From Sulfurimonas sp. (GTDB lineage: Bacteria > Campylobacterota > Campylobacteria > Campylobacterales > Sulfurimonadaceae): DNA of 50,296 nucleotides. This document shows positions 1 to 7,619 of this stretch, one piece after another. How positions within the stretch are numbered: the stretch's first letter is position 1; every line of letters begins with the position of its first letter. The DNA lies in NCBI GenBank assembly GCA_016744115.1, contig JADGEZ010000015.1, forward strand, positions 1 to 50,296, in the 5' to 3' direction. The translations under genes and the position numbers were made by a program. The notes under the pieces were generated by a model. That model saw only the letters and a program-made list of their open reading frames with translations. It was not told where the DNA came from and searched no databases.

Positions 1-94
1 TAAGTAATAGACCTTAAATAATTTCAAAATTAAAATCATTGAAAAATTTAGATTTAATGTGAACTTGACTAGATTAAATATGCTTAAGTTTAAT
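1..94 (+). repeat. 94-bp inverted repeat, left copy
   Basis: Bases 1-94 are the exact reverse complement of 49354-49447, with position k matching 49448-k. I checked this block by block and found no mismatch; identity stops at base 95. The copy begins at the first base of the window, so it may continue further left. It includes part of an open C-terminal reading frame that runs to 160, so this side looks like the ancestral, coding copy. In the right copy the same sequence is cut by the end of a MITE-like element. Confidence 0.9.
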
Positions 95-160
95 GAGAAA
101 ATAGATTATAACTTACCGATTTCTTTATCTAAAAAAGAGCTTTTATATCTGTTTTTATAA
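11..160 (+). pseudogene. C-terminal gene fragment of unknown family
   Basis: A 49-codon open frame runs from base 11 to a TAA at 158-160. In-frame stops lie just before it (5-10), and there is no start codon until an ATG at 80. The product ends with NLPISLSKKELLYLFL and is lysine/leucine rich, as many IS transposase tails are, but I do not recognise the family. The first 84 bases of the frame lie in the 94-bp inverted repeat. In the right copy the frame instead runs into the MITE-like element and ends as NRLLAKLLYASE. That makes a remnant of a mobile gene likelier than a functional small gene. Confidence 0.4.
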
Positions 161-199
161 GCTATTTTTTATGAATTTCATCATTTAACTATACATCCC

Positions 200-228
200 T
201 TGACATAGCAGTTCTATTTGTCTATAAT
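200..228 (+). promoter_or_regulatory. sigma70-type promoter of the tRNA cluster
   Basis: TTGACA (200-205) and TATAAT (223-228) are both perfect consensus hexamers separated by 17 bases. The tRNA-Lys gene starts 31 bases after the -10 box. Campylobacterota promoters usually lack a conserved -35 box, so a full consensus is notable and fits strong stable-RNA expression. Confidence 0.8.
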
Positions 229-259
229 TCCCATCCACAAACAGAGATGTTTGCGTCAT

Positions 260-335
260 GTCTTGTTAGCTCAGCTGGTAGAGCACGTCACTTTTAATGA
301 TGTGGCCGATGGTTCGAATCCATCACAGGACACCA
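260..335 (+). tRNA. tRNA-Lys(TTT)
   Basis: The 7-bp acceptor stem GTCTTGT pairs with ACAGGAC (one T-G pair), followed by discriminator A and an encoded CCA (333-335). The anticodon loop CTTTTAA carries TTT, the TTCGAAT T-loop is present, and the D-arm reads AGCTCAGCTGGTAGAGC. It is the first gene of a three-tRNA cluster behind the consensus promoter at 200-228. Confidence 0.95.
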
Positions 336-356
336 TTTAACAAAACGCATTCAAGT

Positions 357-431
357 GGCCCCGTCGTCTAGCGGTTAGGATCCATGGTTTTCATCCATGT
401 TACAGGAGTTCAATTCTCCTCGGGGTCACCA
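357..431 (+). tRNA. tRNA-Glu(TTC)
   Basis: The acceptor stem GGCCCCG pairs with CGGGGTC (one G-T pair), then discriminator A and an encoded CCA. The anticodon loop TTTTCAT carries TTC inside a CATGG/CCATG stem. It starts 21 bases after tRNA-Lys and is probably co-transcribed with it. Confidence 0.95.
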
Positions 432-504
432 CTTTTACTTTGCTATATAAGAGCTTAAATACTAGTATAGATTTTAAACAATGTCCATATACTATTGCTA
501 AAAT

Positions 505-581
505 GTCAGGGTAGCTCAGCTGGTTAGAGCACTGGTCTCATAAGCCGGGGGTCGGGGGTTCAAGTCCCCCCTCTGACACCA
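505..581 (+). tRNA. tRNA-Met(CAT), elongator type
   Basis: The acceptor stem GTCAGGG pairs with CTCTGAC (one G-T pair), then discriminator A and an encoded CCA. The anticodon loop CTCATAA carries CAT. Position 1 pairs with 72 as G-C, unlike the unpaired first position of initiator tRNA, so elongator Met is the better reading. A tRNA-Ile with a lysidine-modified CAT anticodon cannot be excluded by eye. Confidence 0.9.
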
Positions 582-1044
582 TCTACAACATAACTCAAAC
601 CACCACGAATACACACTTTCAAAGCTTAAGAGAAACTTTTAAGAAACTTAAATTTGCTGAGAAACAATTAAAAAAACTTGGATTATTTAATACTAAATAT
701 CTTATAAAAAGAATAGGTAAATCCCATGAAAAATAAAACAAACCTTAATCTAATATTTCTGCTCAAATAGTTCAGCTGTATAATCATCTCTATTTAATAG
801 TCTTGCTTTTTTAGTCCCTTATATTAGTTGAGTTTGTGAGTTTTTAAGACTTTTTTACTTTTAGTAAACTTCATAAGTTTTCACTTATAATAGTTTAGCA
901 TCTGCATCTTTAAATGCAACTTTTTAAAGTTTCAGACTCTACTTGTAGAGTTTGAAAATCTTAGAACTTTTTCTTTTTTAGATGTTGTACTTTAGTTTGG
1001 TACATAACGGCTATCATGAGCGATAATTTTCCCGCTAGGGTAAA
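582..1044. other. gene-poor gap with gene scraps
   Basis: No intact gene is visible. On the plus strand an open tail ends at 734-736 with LGLFNTKYLIKRIGKSHEK and has no start, so it is a C-terminal scrap. On the minus strand a short frame beginning TKKARLLNRDDYTAELFEQKY reads from about 814 down to 751. Its first 25 bases (793-817) recur in opposite orientation at 36420-36444. A stem ACTCTAC/GTAGAGT lies near 928-945. The region looks like decayed accessory DNA beside the tRNA cluster. Confidence 0.4.
793..817 (-). repeat. 25-bp repeat shared with 36420-36444
   Basis: The reverse complement of this stretch (GGACTAAAAAAGCAAGACTA followed by TTAAA) is identical to 36420-36444 on the plus strand. 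Weaker similarity continues on the upstream side. Read as protein, both copies start with TKKARLL, then diverge and stop, so they look like two scraps of the 5' end of one lost gene. Confidence 0.6.
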
Positions 1045-1872
1045 TTATTCGTTCCTCGTATTTGTTAGGTTTGCCACTTCTTGTATACTCAATCCTGTTT
1101 TTAAAGCTATGGTTTTAGTGTCCAATACATCCAATAAATTTTTAGCTATTTCAATATCTCTTTTTTTAATAGCAGTCTCCAAAGCATTTTTATCATCAGC
1201 TTGTTTTAAATGCATAGAATCATAATATTCTAACTCTTTTTTATTCCATGAAAATTTATTTGCTATTTCAAATGCTTCTTTAAATTCTATTATATTTTCA
1301 TACTCATGTGGGATTAAATCAAAGTTTGAAGCATTATTGATAAAGTATATCCACTTGTCAATAGTTGAATTTAAATCTGCTAGTTTAGTATTGAATTTTT
1401 TTAGTTCTATAAAAGTAAATTCAAAGTCTTTTAAATCTTGTGTGGCAGTTTCTTGGTTTATAATAAGATGTCTTGATATATAGTTCTTATTTTCAAACAT
1501 ATTAAAATTAAGTATAGCTATATAGTAAACTTTTTTGAGGTTTATTATCTCTTCACCTTTCTCTATTTGAGAGATATAAGCTTTTGATGTATAATACAAG
1601 CTTCGTTTAGCAAAGTTTGATAAATCTTTTTTTTGCATTTCAACGATAAACTTATCACCATTTTGATTGGTAGCTTTTATATCTAATATGGTTTCTTTCA
1701 ACTCTTTTATATCTGGAAGTTGGTAAGGATTATCTAAGATTACATCTACTATGATTTTTTCATTTTTGAAGTCTAAAATACTATTTAAGAAAGAGATTAA
1801 AATCTCTTTCTTATTTTCATTGCCAAAAATCTTTTTAAATGCTAAATCATTTTTTGGGTCTGCAAATTTCAT
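1045..1872 (-). CDS. Rpn-family PD-(D/E)XK nuclease / putative transposase
   Basis: This 275-residue protein opens with MKFADPKNDLAFKKIFGNE, the usual start of the Rpn (recombination-promoting nuclease, PDDEXK_2) family. The nuclease core is the ILDIKA strand followed by FIVEMQ (D...ExQ), near residues 63-80. The length is normal for the family and the C-terminal tail ends GLSIQEVANLTNTRNE. Known relatives are magnesium-dependent DNA nucleases that promote RecA-independent recombination and are often multicopy. A second member runs off the right end of the window with a very similar tail. The gene stands alone between the tRNA scraps and a decayed GTPase gene, so transfer by a mobile element is plausible. 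Confidence 0.85.
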   Translation of the reverse strand: MKFADPKNDLAFKKIFGNENKKEILISFLNSILDFKNEKIIVDVILDNPYQLPDIKELKETILDIKATNQNGDKFIVEMQKKDLSNFAKRSLYYTSKAYISQIEKGEEIINLKKVYYIAILNFNMFENKNYISRHLIINQETATQDLKDFEFTFIELKKFNTKLADLNSTIDKWIYFINNASNFDLIPHEYENIIEFKEAFEIANKFSWNKKELEYYDSMHLKQADDKNALETAIKKRDIEIAKNLLDVLDTKTIALKTGLSIQEVANLTNTRNE

Positions 1873-1930
1873 ATTAACTTATCCTTGTTTTAATAAGATT
1901 ATTATAGCCAAGATAAAATCAAGGTTTTAT

Positions 1931-2308
1931 TTATATCTTTAACTTTCTTTTTTCTTTTGGCATATTATCAATAAATAAATCCATTAAAATATCTATATTG
2001 TAGTTATGTTCAGCAGAATAATAGATTGGTTTTATAATTTTAACTCCAGTAGCTTCCTGTACTCTTCGTTGAATAGAATCTACTTGTTCTTTTAAAAAAG
2101 TTTCTAATTTTTTCATAGGTTTACTTTTATAATAATCCCAACGCCTACCTTTCATTGCCATATCTGCTTGATTAACAGCAACTAATATCCTACTTTTTTG
2201 AAAATTTGGAACAATCACTTCATTTAATAATTTATAATTTGTTCCCATATCTCTATTTGAACCCTCAATTATTACTAAAACTATAATGTCCTCCATTGTC
2301 AAGACCAC
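1931..2308 (-). pseudogene. N-terminally truncated YeeP/YfjP-like GTPase
   Basis: The 125 residues match only the second half of a GTPase of the YeeP/YfjP/HSR1-like group: a hydrophobic strand followed by GSNRDMGTNY, then the G4-type motif NQAD, a basic helix, and PIYYSAEHNYNIDILMD at the end. The P-loop and switch motifs are missing. The sequence upstream of 2308 is non-coding and only about 50 bases separate it from the next gene. Without a P-loop it should not bind GTP, so I call it a remnant. The assignment rests on remembered family features. Confidence 0.65.
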
Positions 2309-2359
2309 TTAACTAAGTTTTCTTATTCGATTAACCTACGATACTTTTTGCAAGTGACT

Positions 2360-3517
2360 CTATAAATCAAATTTTTTCTTTAAAATTAAAAAGTACTTAA
2401 CAGTTCTATATTGTATGAATACTAATGGAAGCATAAATAGAAAATAAATAATCGAGTACTTGTCAATAATTCCATTAAACTCTAATCCGAAATTTATAAA
2501 AAACATACTAAATATTACAAAAGCTACACCTGGACAAATAAGTGCAAAACTCGTAGGTGATTTTTTATCGCTATGTATAAACTCTTCAAAATAACTAATA
2601 GATTTCATAAGTTTATAACCCATTAAGCCAAATATTATTTGCAAAGTTATAACAGTACTTGTAAGCATAAAAAGTGATGATTTTGCTAAATTTTGGTCAA
2701 AATGATGATCAAGTCCAATATTGATTCTAATGAATGTTATTCCAAGTAAGGTTAAGATTGGTATGACAATCCACATTGAGGGACTTGCTTCTGTTGATAT
2801 ACCATGTTCAAACATACTTTTAAAACCTAGTATAAGTTTAATAAGTAAAATTAAAATAGCAATTGTGCTAAAAAATATTGCACCAAAGAGACCAATTGCG
2901 TTGATTGATATATGATGACTCATAGCTCCAGGAGCTGCAAATCCAACGGCAACCATAGAAAATGCGAATATAGAAAGCATTTGAGATAAATTGTTATTTT
3001 TAGAACAATCAAAATCTCCAGTTACTAAAATACGGTTAAAATATTCTAAAAATATTTTGATTGCATAATAGCCTATAGTTATAAAGCCGATAAGAGCGAG
3101 AGGAAAGAGGTACTCAACATAATCCCATAGTGAGGGTATAAATATAGCACTTAAAATAAAACTAATATTTAAGCTCATTGCAGCAGTTAATGGTAAAGCC
3201 ATCAATGTCACTTCTGCATTACTAGTGACTAGCGTATTATATTCTTTTGTTTTTTTAAATAATTTATATTGTTGTATATTCCAAAATAATAATTTGAAAT
3301 GCAAGAATGAAAAATAGATTATAAAAACTAGTGATATAACTGTGATAAGGGAGATATAATCAGCTTTTAGAATTGCTTCATATATAAAATGAAAAGTTGC
3401 TATAGGTGTTCCTTTATGCGGAACGAGAAACATTAAATACATAAAAAAAGATACGGATAAGCCTCCAGCACCCAAAGCGGATAAAAAGTATAATGGTGAA
3501 TAGTTGTTTTTTAGCAT
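2360..3517 (-). CDS. TsoY-like polytopic membrane protein
   Basis: This is a strongly hydrophobic protein with about ten membrane segments. The pattern YSPLYFLSALGAGGLSVSFF near the start, the segment beginning TSNAEVTLMALPLTAAMSL, and APGAMSHH recall the TsoY family of (seleno)proteins, which resembles TDT-type transporters; this is recollection and the function is unknown. I start at the ATG at 3515-3517 because AAAGGA lies 7 bases upstream, although the frame stays open for 12 more codons, to 3553. It follows the EEP gene by 78 bases on the same strand and may be co-transcribed with it. Confidence 0.6.
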   Translation of the reverse strand: MLKNNYSPLYFLSALGAGGLSVSFFMYLMFLVPHKGTPIATFHFIYEAILKADYISLITVISLVFIIYFSFLHFKLLFWNIQQYKLFKKTKEYNTLVTSNAEVTLMALPLTAAMSLNISFILSAIFIPSLWDYVEYLFPLALIGFITIGYYAIKIFLEYFNRILVTGDFDCSKNNNLSQMLSIFAFSMVAVGFAAPGAMSHHISINAIGLFGAIFFSTIAILILLIKLILGFKSMFEHGISTEASPSMWIVIPILTLLGITFIRINIGLDHHFDQNLAKSSLFMLTSTVITLQIIFGLMGYKLMKSISYFEEFIHSDKKSPTSFALICPGVAFVIFSMFFINFGLEFNGIIDKYSIIYFLFMLPLVFIQYRTVKYFLILKKKFDL

Positions 3518-3595
3518 AATAAATCCTTTAGTAAAATTATATTCTAACATCATATAGTAAACTTATAAATAAAATAAGTAAACTATATAAATATA

Positions 3596-4576
3596 TTAAG
3601 ACCTGAATTTAAATTTTGCAACTACTCCAAGATGATCTGAATATCCTTTGCCTTTATGTTTTTTTATTCTTCCATAACTCATCTGCCACCTGAAGATATT
3701 TTTCTTTTTAAATAGATATTTTTTGCCATAATTTGAGATAGAGCCTTTGATATAGGAAACTCCTTTTTTATGTAAAAGTGATTGAGAAATTATTATGTTA
3801 TCTAAGGCTTCTTTTTTTCCTCTGAATATATAAGAATATCTATCCTTTATATTTGCGTCATACCAAAGGTTATAAAAGTTATTTTTACCTTTTTTTATTG
3901 TTCTTAAAATATGGTTGATTCCTGTTTTACCATAGGTGTCGTTATGTCTTCTTTTTCGTTTAAATTTTATATATTCTTCATAATCAGAATTAAAATCCCC
4001 TATTAAAATAAAATTTTTGTCTAACCCTAAATTCTCAACTCTTTTTCTTAAAACTTTTGCTGAAATTATTCTCATGCTTTCTGCTCCAGCTTTTGATTTC
4101 CAGTGATTTGTGAAAATATATAGCTCTTGATTGTTGATTTTAAATTTTGTTTCTAAAATATTTCTGTATCTATAGGAGGATTTTACTTTTAACTCTCTTG
4201 AATAGACAAATGGAATTTTACTTAAAATTGCTACTTTAGTAGTAGTGTTTTTTGCATCAGCAAGGGATAAATACTGATAATACAAACCTTGTTTTTTTAG
4301 CTCAAACTTTAAGTCTTTGAGTGCTTTGAGTGAGCCTATCTCTTGAAGAGCAATAATATCTGCGTTTATACCTTTAATTACTTTTGCGATATTTTGTAAC
4401 TTGATTTTATAATGTTTTTTATTCCAAAGAGACTTACCATAAGCTTGGTACTCTTTGTATCTATATTTTGACTGAGTTAAATCAAAAAGATTTTCTACAT
4501 TATATGTGGCGATTTTCAATACTACATCTCCAAAACTTAAACTTATTAGAAATACTAAAAGAGTGAAAATTTTCAT
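3596..4576 (-). CDS. secreted endonuclease/exonuclease/phosphatase-family protein
   Basis: The protein has 326 residues. Residues 1-16 form a signal peptide (MKIFTLLVFLISLSFG). The mature part is a DNase I-like EEP fold: TYNVENLF (24-31), LQEIG with the metal-binding Glu 79, NHWKSKAGAES (157-167), GDFNSDY with Asp 194 and Asn 196, and a closing SDHLG near residue 314. All metal and catalytic landmarks are present, so it should be an active periplasmic or secreted phosphodiesterase. Whether the substrate is nucleic acid, a lipid or a sugar phosphate cannot be told. Its ATG shares one base with the TAA of the upstream oligopeptidase gene, indicating translational coupling. Confidence 0.8.
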   Translation of the reverse strand: MKIFTLLVFLISLSFGDVVLKIATYNVENLFDLTQSKYRYKEYQAYGKSLWNKKHYKIKLQNIAKVIKGINADIIALQEIGSLKALKDLKFELKKQGLYYQYLSLADAKNTTTKVAILSKIPFVYSRELKVKSSYRYRNILETKFKINNQELYIFTNHWKSKAGAESMRIISAKVLRKRVENLGLDKNFILIGDFNSDYEEYIKFKRKRRHNDTYGKTGINHILRTIKKGKNNFYNLWYDANIKDRYSYIFRGKKEALDNIIISQSLLHKKGVSYIKGSISNYGKKYLFKKKNIFRWQMSYGRIKKHKGKGYSDHLGVVAKFKFRS

Positions 4577-6525
4577 TAAGAGATGCCATTGAGCCTCAAT
4601 AGATTAGATGGATTTGGTTCACGCCCCATAAGTTCTTTAAAGAGTTCACTCATGCTCTTAGATCCACCTCCACGAAGTACAATGTCGAAATATTTTTTTG
4701 CAGTGCTTGAGTTAAATATTTTTTCATCTATTACTGCGAAAAACACATCAGCACTCAAAACCTCCGCCCATTTGTAAGAGTAATATCCAGCAGCATAACC
4801 ACCTGCAAAGATATGTGCAAAACCATTTTGAAACTTGTTATAAGAGGGTACTTTAATAAGCGCTGTATCTTGGCGGATTGTATCAAGAAGATTTTGTACT
4901 TCATTGCCACTATAAGTTTTCATATGAAGTTTAAAATCAAAAAGAGAAAATTCTAGTTGCCTTAACATCCCCGATGCACAAAGAAAGTTCTTGCTTTTTA
5001 CAAGTTTTTCTATCATAGCAGAAGGGATAACCTCTTTAGTTTTATAATGCTTAGCAAAGAGTTCTAAAACTTTTGCCTCATAGGCAAAGTTCTCTAAAAA
5101 CTGCGATGGAAATTCAACTGCGTCCCACTCAACTCCATTTACCCCACTTACTTCATTTTCATCTACATCACTTAACATGTGGTGGATAGCATGACCCATT
5201 TCATGAAATAGTGTTACCACATCATCATGTCTTAAAAGAGATGGATTTGTATGAGTTGATGCAGGAAAATTACACACAACAAAGGCAGAGGCCAATTGTT
5301 CTACTCCTTCTTCATCTGTACAATGAGCCTGAAAGTTATGCATCCAAGCTCCGCCTCTCTTTCCTTTTCGTGCTTCTAAGTCAAAGTAAAGTCTAGCAGT
5401 TAGCTTGTCTTTGACATAGAGATTGTAAGCTCTTGCTTTTTCATCCCATAAAGTAGCTCCAACTTGTTCAAATCGAAGTCCAAAAAGTGTTTCTAAAAAT
5501 TTAAATGTTCCATTAACAACACTTTCCTTTTCGAAGTAAGGACGGTACTCTTCTTCATCAATATCGTACTTTTCTTTTTTTAAAATTTCTGAATAAAATG
5601 CACTATCAAAACTTTGTAAAGTATTTGGAGCAATAGCTTGGAGTTCATTTAGTTCTGCCTTTGCCTGTGATTTAGAATTTTTGATTAAATCCTCTAAAAA
5701 TCCTAAAACAACACTTTCATTTTGAGCCATTTTTCCAGCTAAAGAATATTCAGCATAACTAGTAAATCCTAGAAGTATGCTCATCTCATTTTTAAGTGCT
5801 AAAATCTCATCAATGATAAGCGCATTTTGCGGGGATCTTGTTACGAATGCTTTATATAAAGTTTCACGAATTTTAGCATTTTTCCCATAAGTCATATAAG
5901 CGATATATGAGGGCATTTGTAAGGTAAATTTATATTTTGTGACACCATCGTCCTCAAATTCTGCTGCGGTAATGTCACTTTGAGCTAAACCCTCAATATC
6001 TTTTTTATCTGTGATAATGTACTCATAAGCATTCGTAGCATCAAGTAGATTTTGTGAAAAACTATTTGAGAGTTCACTTTTTTTGATATTTATCTCTTGG
6101 AGTCTTGATTTTGTTGCATCGTCTAAATGTGCGCCACTATGTTCAAAATGCTCGATATTGAGTTTTATTACCCTTTTTTGAGTGTAGTTTAGAGTTTCTT
6201 TTTTATTTGCCTCTATCTCTTTATAAGCCTTATATATATCAATATTTTGTGAAAGTTTTGTAGAGTACTCCGTGATAATAGGGAGTGAATCACTATAAAC
6301 TTTTTGTGTTTCATCTGTGTTACTTACAGCGTTTATATGTGAAAGTGGAGTGAAAAACTGTTCTAAGTATTCATTCATGATTTGCAATGGTTTTACAAAG
6401 TTAGCGTAGGTCTTTTTTTCTTGTGCTAAAAGCCTAGAAACTTTGGTTTCATTTGTATCAAGTCTTTTTTTTAAGTTTGCAATAAATGTATCTAAGTCTA
6501 TTTCAAATTCTATAAATTCGTTCAT
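4576..6525 (-). CDS. prlC: oligopeptidase A (M3 family)
   Basis: This 649-residue M3 metallopeptidase has its zinc motif HEMGH (HExxH) near residue 441 and the third ligand region in the GVEWDAVEFPSQF segment about 25 residues on. Length and closing sequence (LFKELMGREPNPSNLL) match oligopeptidase A. The enzyme clears short peptides in the cytosol, including cleaved signal peptides. It sits 2 bases after the trypsin-like protease gene and overlaps the EEP gene by one base, so it is the third gene of a four-gene run. Coupling to the protease suggests a shared role in peptide turnover, which is inference. Confidence 0.9.
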   Translation of the reverse strand: MNEFIEFEIDLDTFIANLKKRLDTNETKVSRLLAQEKKTYANFVKPLQIMNEYLEQFFTPLSHINAVSNTDETQKVYSDSLPIITEYSTKLSQNIDIYKAYKEIEANKKETLNYTQKRVIKLNIEHFEHSGAHLDDATKSRLQEINIKKSELSNSFSQNLLDATNAYEYIITDKKDIEGLAQSDITAAEFEDDGVTKYKFTLQMPSYIAYMTYGKNAKIRETLYKAFVTRSPQNALIIDEILALKNEMSILLGFTSYAEYSLAGKMAQNESVVLGFLEDLIKNSKSQAKAELNELQAIAPNTLQSFDSAFYSEILKKEKYDIDEEEYRPYFEKESVVNGTFKFLETLFGLRFEQVGATLWDEKARAYNLYVKDKLTARLYFDLEARKGKRGGAWMHNFQAHCTDEEGVEQLASAFVVCNFPASTHTNPSLLRHDDVVTLFHEMGHAIHHMLSDVDENEVSGVNGVEWDAVEFPSQFLENFAYEAKVLELFAKHYKTKEVIPSAMIEKLVKSKNFLCASGMLRQLEFSLFDFKLHMKTYSGNEVQNLLDTIRQDTALIKVPSYNKFQNGFAHIFAGGYAAGYYSYKWAEVLSADVFFAVIDEKIFNSSTAKKYFDIVLRGGGSKSMSELFKELMGREPNPSNLLRLNGIS

Positions 6526-6527
6526 TA

Positions 6528-7619
6528 TTAGTCTTCCTCATCTCGTTTTTGTTTTATGGCATTGTATCTGTTTATTAAAATATCATCATATTTATTTGAA
6601 TCTTCAATCAACCTTTTTATTGCAACTTTCCCTTCTATAAGGGTAAGAGAAGAATCTATTATAAGATATGAAAGATATACGCTGTTCTCATTGATAGAAA
6701 ATTGCAAATAAGATAATTTTTCATTTTGAGCTAATAAATAATCATATAAAACTTCAATATTTTCAGAAGGGATTCCGCAGAGTTTAGCATCGCCAATAAT
6801 AATGCCATTTTCATAGTAGTTTATTTCTATTCTTGCAGTTCCCTTATCTATTCGCCATGAGGATTGGCTTCTTCTTGAGAGTTGTACATCAACATCAAGA
6901 GATGTTAGAATATCTTCTAAAAGTTTTGTTGAACCTGTTGGTTTGTAGCCTTTTCGTCTAAGTTTTGCTGTCTGCATCTTCACACCACAAAGAGAACAGT
7001 AGTCATTTTTAATACTCTCTTCTTGAATAAGATTTTTACAAGAACTGCATTTTATAATATTTATTTTTTTTGTAGCTAGGTAGGAATTAAGGGCTTCTTG
7101 AACATAAAAATAAGGAAGTGCAAATCCTAGGTTATTTGCATTTTGAATAATAAAAGTGTTTACCCCTATCACTTCTCCTTTTTCATTTAAAAGAGGTCCT
7201 CCACTATTTCCAGGGTTTATTGCTGCGTCAATTTGAATATATTCTAAATCATCTTGAAGTCGTGATGCACGAGATACAATCCCCTCCGTTGCAGAATAGT
7301 TTAAGCCATAAGGATGTCCTATAGCAATAGTTGTATCTCCGTCTGAAACTGTAGCAGTGCTAAGATTTAAAATAGTTTTAGGAATTTTTAAAGATTTTAA
7401 TCTTATGAAAGCTAAATCAAAATAAGGGTCATCATAAACAACCAAAGCATGAACTCTTTTGATTTTTTTTGCAGACACAACAACTTCTTTAAACCCACTT
7501 ACAACATGGGAGTTTGTGATGATTAAATCGCCAATAATAAAGCCTGTACCTGTTCCATAAGGTGTCATAATTTGGATAATATTTTCTATATATTTTTCGA
7601 GGATAACTTGAGTATTCAT
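6528..7619 (-). CDS. cytoplasmic trypsin-like (S1C) protease with zinc ribbon and YbjN-like tail
   Basis: The 363 residues hold three parts. Residues 10-185 are an HtrA/DegP-type trypsin fold with the full triad: His 38 (ITNSHVV), Asp 68 (YFDLAFI) and Ser 139 (NPGNSGGP). Residues 191-211 form a four-cysteine zinc ribbon (C191, C194, C208, C211). Residues 230-350 resemble a YbjN/CesT-like alpha/beta domain. There is no signal peptide and no PDZ domain, so it differs from periplasmic DegP/DegQ and probably acts in the cytoplasm. The start has AGGAGA 5 bases upstream, and the preceding stop directly abuts the ATG, so it is coupled to the unknown gene before it. Confidence 0.8.
   Translation of the reverse strand: MNTQVILEKYIENIIQIMTPYGTGTGFIIGDLIITNSHVVSGFKEVVVSAKKIKRVHALVVYDDPYFDLAFIRLKSLKIPKTILNLSTATVSDGDTTIAIGHPYGLNYSATEGIVSRASRLQDDLEYIQIDAAINPGNSGGPLLNEKGEVIGVNTFIIQNANNLGFALPYFYVQEALNSYLATKKINIIKCSSCKNLIQEESIKNDYCSLCGVKMQTAKLRRKGYKPTGSTKLLEDILTSLDVDVQLSRRSQSSWRIDKGTARIEINYYENGIIIGDAKLCGIPSENIEVLYDYLLAQNEKLSYLQFSINENSVYLSYLIIDSSLTLIEGKVAIKRLIEDSNKYDDILINRYNAIKQKRDEED

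Noticed and set aside
1016-1225. 69-codon frame opposite the Rpn gene
   Set aside because: Antisense to the C-terminal part of a well-supported nuclease; no ribosome site or motif.
2341-2362. Sequence ACTTTTTGCAAGTGACTCTATA, a possible degenerate MITE end beside the GTPase remnant
   Set aside because: Several mismatches and an indel against the element end in an A/T-rich background; too weak to count.
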